The position numbers and the translations under genes were made by a program. Shown here in pieces: positions 15,407-16,252 of a stretch of 16,252 nucleotides of DNA. Position 1 is the first letter of the stretch; each line of letters opens with the position of its first letter. The DNA is from Syntrophobacter sp. SbD2. Its GTDB lineage: Bacteria; Desulfobacterota; Syntrophobacteria; Syntrophobacterales; Syntrophobacteraceae. The notes under the pieces were generated by a model. The model made no database searches. It saw only the letters and a program-made list of their open reading frames with translations, and was not told the origin of the DNA. The stretch spans positions 782 to 17,033 of the forward strand of contig OMSV01000200.1 of the NCBI GenBank assembly GCA_900290385.1, written 5' to 3'.

Positions 15407-15880
15407 TCAGCTCACTTTTCGAGTATTTCGAAGCGTCTTTACCGAGTATTTCGAAGCGTCTTTACGGCGCCTGGAAGGCCCGATGGCCCTCAGGGCCTCG
15501 TCGGTTTCCCGCACCAGGCATGCAAAGCCTTCGGCTTCGGCCGAGGAACACCATACGAGCCTGAAGCGTTCCCGTTCGATCCCCATCAGGGACAGGACCT
15601 CTTCGATCGCCACCGCCCGTGCTTTTGCCTTCTGATTGCCATCCTGGTAATAACACTCCCCTGGGTGGCAGCCCATCATTAAAACACCATCCGCACCCCG
15701 CTCAAAGGCTTCGATAACCAGGTTCGGATGAACCATCACAGAGCACATGACGCGAATGATTCGCAAACCGGCGGGGTACTGGACGCGTGTGGTGCCCGCA
15801 AGGTCAGCCGCCGCATAGGAACACCAGTTGCAAGTAAAGGCCAGGATCTTGGGTTCGAATCCTGGATATATGTCAGACAA
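15407..15880 (-). CDS. mvhD: MvhD, [2Fe-2S] subunit linking hydrogenase to HdrA (tail altered by a duplication)
   Basis: MvhD carries a [2Fe-2S] cluster and relays electrons from MvhAG to heterodisulfide reductase subunit HdrA. The core matches the family: FTCNWCSYAAADLAG, RIIRVMCS, HPNLVIEAFERGADGVLMMGCHPGECYYQDGN. TTG at 15880 is the preferred start because GGAGG lies eight bases before it; an upstream TTG at 15895 is possible. The length is about 157 residues, a little longer than usual. A perfect 23-bp tandem duplication (15420-15465) near the end shifts the last residues; without it the tail would read KDASKYSKSELIQCL and overlap mvhG. The conserved core is unaffected, so function is probably kept. 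The gene begins about 30 bp after hdrA in the same frame. Confidence 0.93.
   Translation of the reverse strand: MSDIYPGFEPKILAFTCNWCSYAAADLAGTTRVQYPAGLRIIRVMCSVMVHPNLVIEAFERGADGVLMMGCHPGECYYQDGNQKAKARAVAIEEVLSLMGIERERFRLVWCSSAEAEGFACLVRETDEALRAIGPSRRRKDASKYSVKTLRNTRKVS
15420..15465. repeat. 23-bp perfect tandem duplication in the 3' end of mvhD
   Basis: Positions 15420-15442 and 15443-15465 are identical and adjacent, with no match beyond the ends. The 23-bp length is not a multiple of three and changes the C-terminal tail and stop of mvhD. It is the second such duplication in this window, after the 17-bp one in hypF. Confidence 0.95.
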
Positions 15881-15907
15881 GTTCAAATCCTCCAAACTCC
15901 CGGCAGC

Positions 15908-16252
15908 TCATTCAAGCGCCGCCCTGACCTGCGCGGCAAGCTGGCTGTACGAAAAGCCCGTTACGCTGATTCCTTCCTTGGGGCATGCAGCCTGGCAGGC
16001 GCCGCAACCTTTGCATTTGGCCGGCCGGACAACAAGTTTCTGTTTCCCGGTTTCATCCTTACCTGCCGTCTCTTCCCTCTCAATAGCCAGGGCCTCGTAT
16101 GGACAAACATCGACGCAAAGGGCACAGCAATCGCACCTCATCTCGTAGATCCGCGCCTTTACCTGATCCAGCTCAACCCATCGGCTCGAGAGCACAGTCA
16201 CGGCGCGGGAAACCGCCGCCTGAGCCTGGGCGATGGACTCCTCGACCGGTTT
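15908..16252 (-). CDS. hdrA: HdrA, C-terminal ferredoxin-domain part (5' end outside window)
   Basis: HdrA is the FAD- and Fe-S-containing subunit that bifurcates electrons between ferredoxin and the HdrBC branch. Only the last 114 codons are visible. The frame is open to the right edge (KPVEESIAQAQAAVSRAVTV), so the GTG at 16201 is internal, not a start. Two [4Fe-4S] motifs of the C2-C2-C3-CP type are seen: MRCDCCALCVDVCPYEAL and AKCKGCGACQAACPKEGI. These are typical of the HdrA C-terminus, which is followed by mvhD in many operons. The gene ends in TGA, and the next sense codons are in frame with mvhD, but I see no sign of a fused product. HdrB and HdrC are not in the window. Confidence 0.9.
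   Translation of the reverse strand, partial: KPVEESIAQAQAAVSRAVTVLSSRWVELDQVKARIYEMRCDCCALCVDVCPYEALAIEREETAGKDETGKQKLVVRPAKCKGCGACQAACPKEGISVTGFSYSQLAAQVRAALE

Noticed and set aside
15890..15910. The hdrA TGA stop is in frame with mvhD, so read-through could give an HdrA-MvhD fusion with a selenocysteine.
   Set aside because: The TGA follows the end of the HdrA ferredoxin domain and no conserved Cys is expected there. No SECIS-like hairpin follows, and mvhD has its own GGAGG site. Being in frame has a one-in-three chance.

Overview
The window looks like a chromosomal segment from an anaerobic, hydrogen-metabolising bacterium, most likely of the Desulfobacterota (former Deltaproteobacteria: sulfate reducers and syntrophs). 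I infer this from an MvhADG/HdrA-type cytoplasmic hydrogenase, a full-length HypF, a PAS/GAF soluble histidine kinase starting MAKKPSYEELKQKL, and the style of the intergenic repeats. No rRNA or tRNA gene fixes the taxonomy.

Layout. (1) 1-3734, minus strand: hydrogenase maturation operon hypA-hypB-hypF-hypD (hypD cut by the window edge; no hypC in its usual place). hypF carries a perfect 17-bp tandem duplication that throws the N-terminal acylphosphatase domain out of frame. (2) 3735-4944: repeat-rich intergenic DNA, a DUF433 antitoxin gene, and a 12-codon stump of its DUF5615/PIN-like toxin. (3) 4945-7725, plus: ileS. A 76-bp near-identical inverted repeat pair flanks blocks 2-3. (4) 8375-10093, plus: an orphan soluble histidine kinase. 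(5) 10103-12632: a decayed accessory region. It holds two ~160-bp direct repeats, both relics of a CsbD-family stress gene shifted out of frame at a (CT)n tract, a DUF3309-like remnant, an AT-rich secreted LprI/DUF1311-domain gene and a probable MlaC N-terminal fragment. (6) 12708-16252, minus: hdrA (3' part)-mvhD-mvhG-mvhA-small zinc-ribbon gene.

The main result is in mvhA. The apparent stop follows Tyr-Asp-Pro, exactly where the first Cys of the DPCxxCxxH nickel-binding motif belongs. Reading that UGA as selenocysteine continues in frame as DP-U-ISCATH plus a further 30 residues to a TAA. A short hairpin with GG in its loop (bacterial SECIS-like) lies about 17 nt after the UGA. The enzyme is therefore probably a [NiFeSe] Mvh-type hydrogenase. 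Annotated conventionally, the gene would lose its last 37 residues, including two of the four residues that bind the metal centre.

How the parts fit: MvhA/G oxidise or evolve H2, MvhD passes electrons to HdrA, and HdrA (with HdrBC, not in the window) bifurcates them between ferredoxin and a disulfide-type acceptor. HypA/HypB insert Ni, and HypF/HypD (with HypC/E elsewhere) make the Fe(CN)2CO group. A second tandem duplication (23 bp) alters the C-terminal tail of mvhD. With the 17-bp one in hypF and the CT-tract shifts in the csbD relics, short-repeat length change is a recurring theme here.
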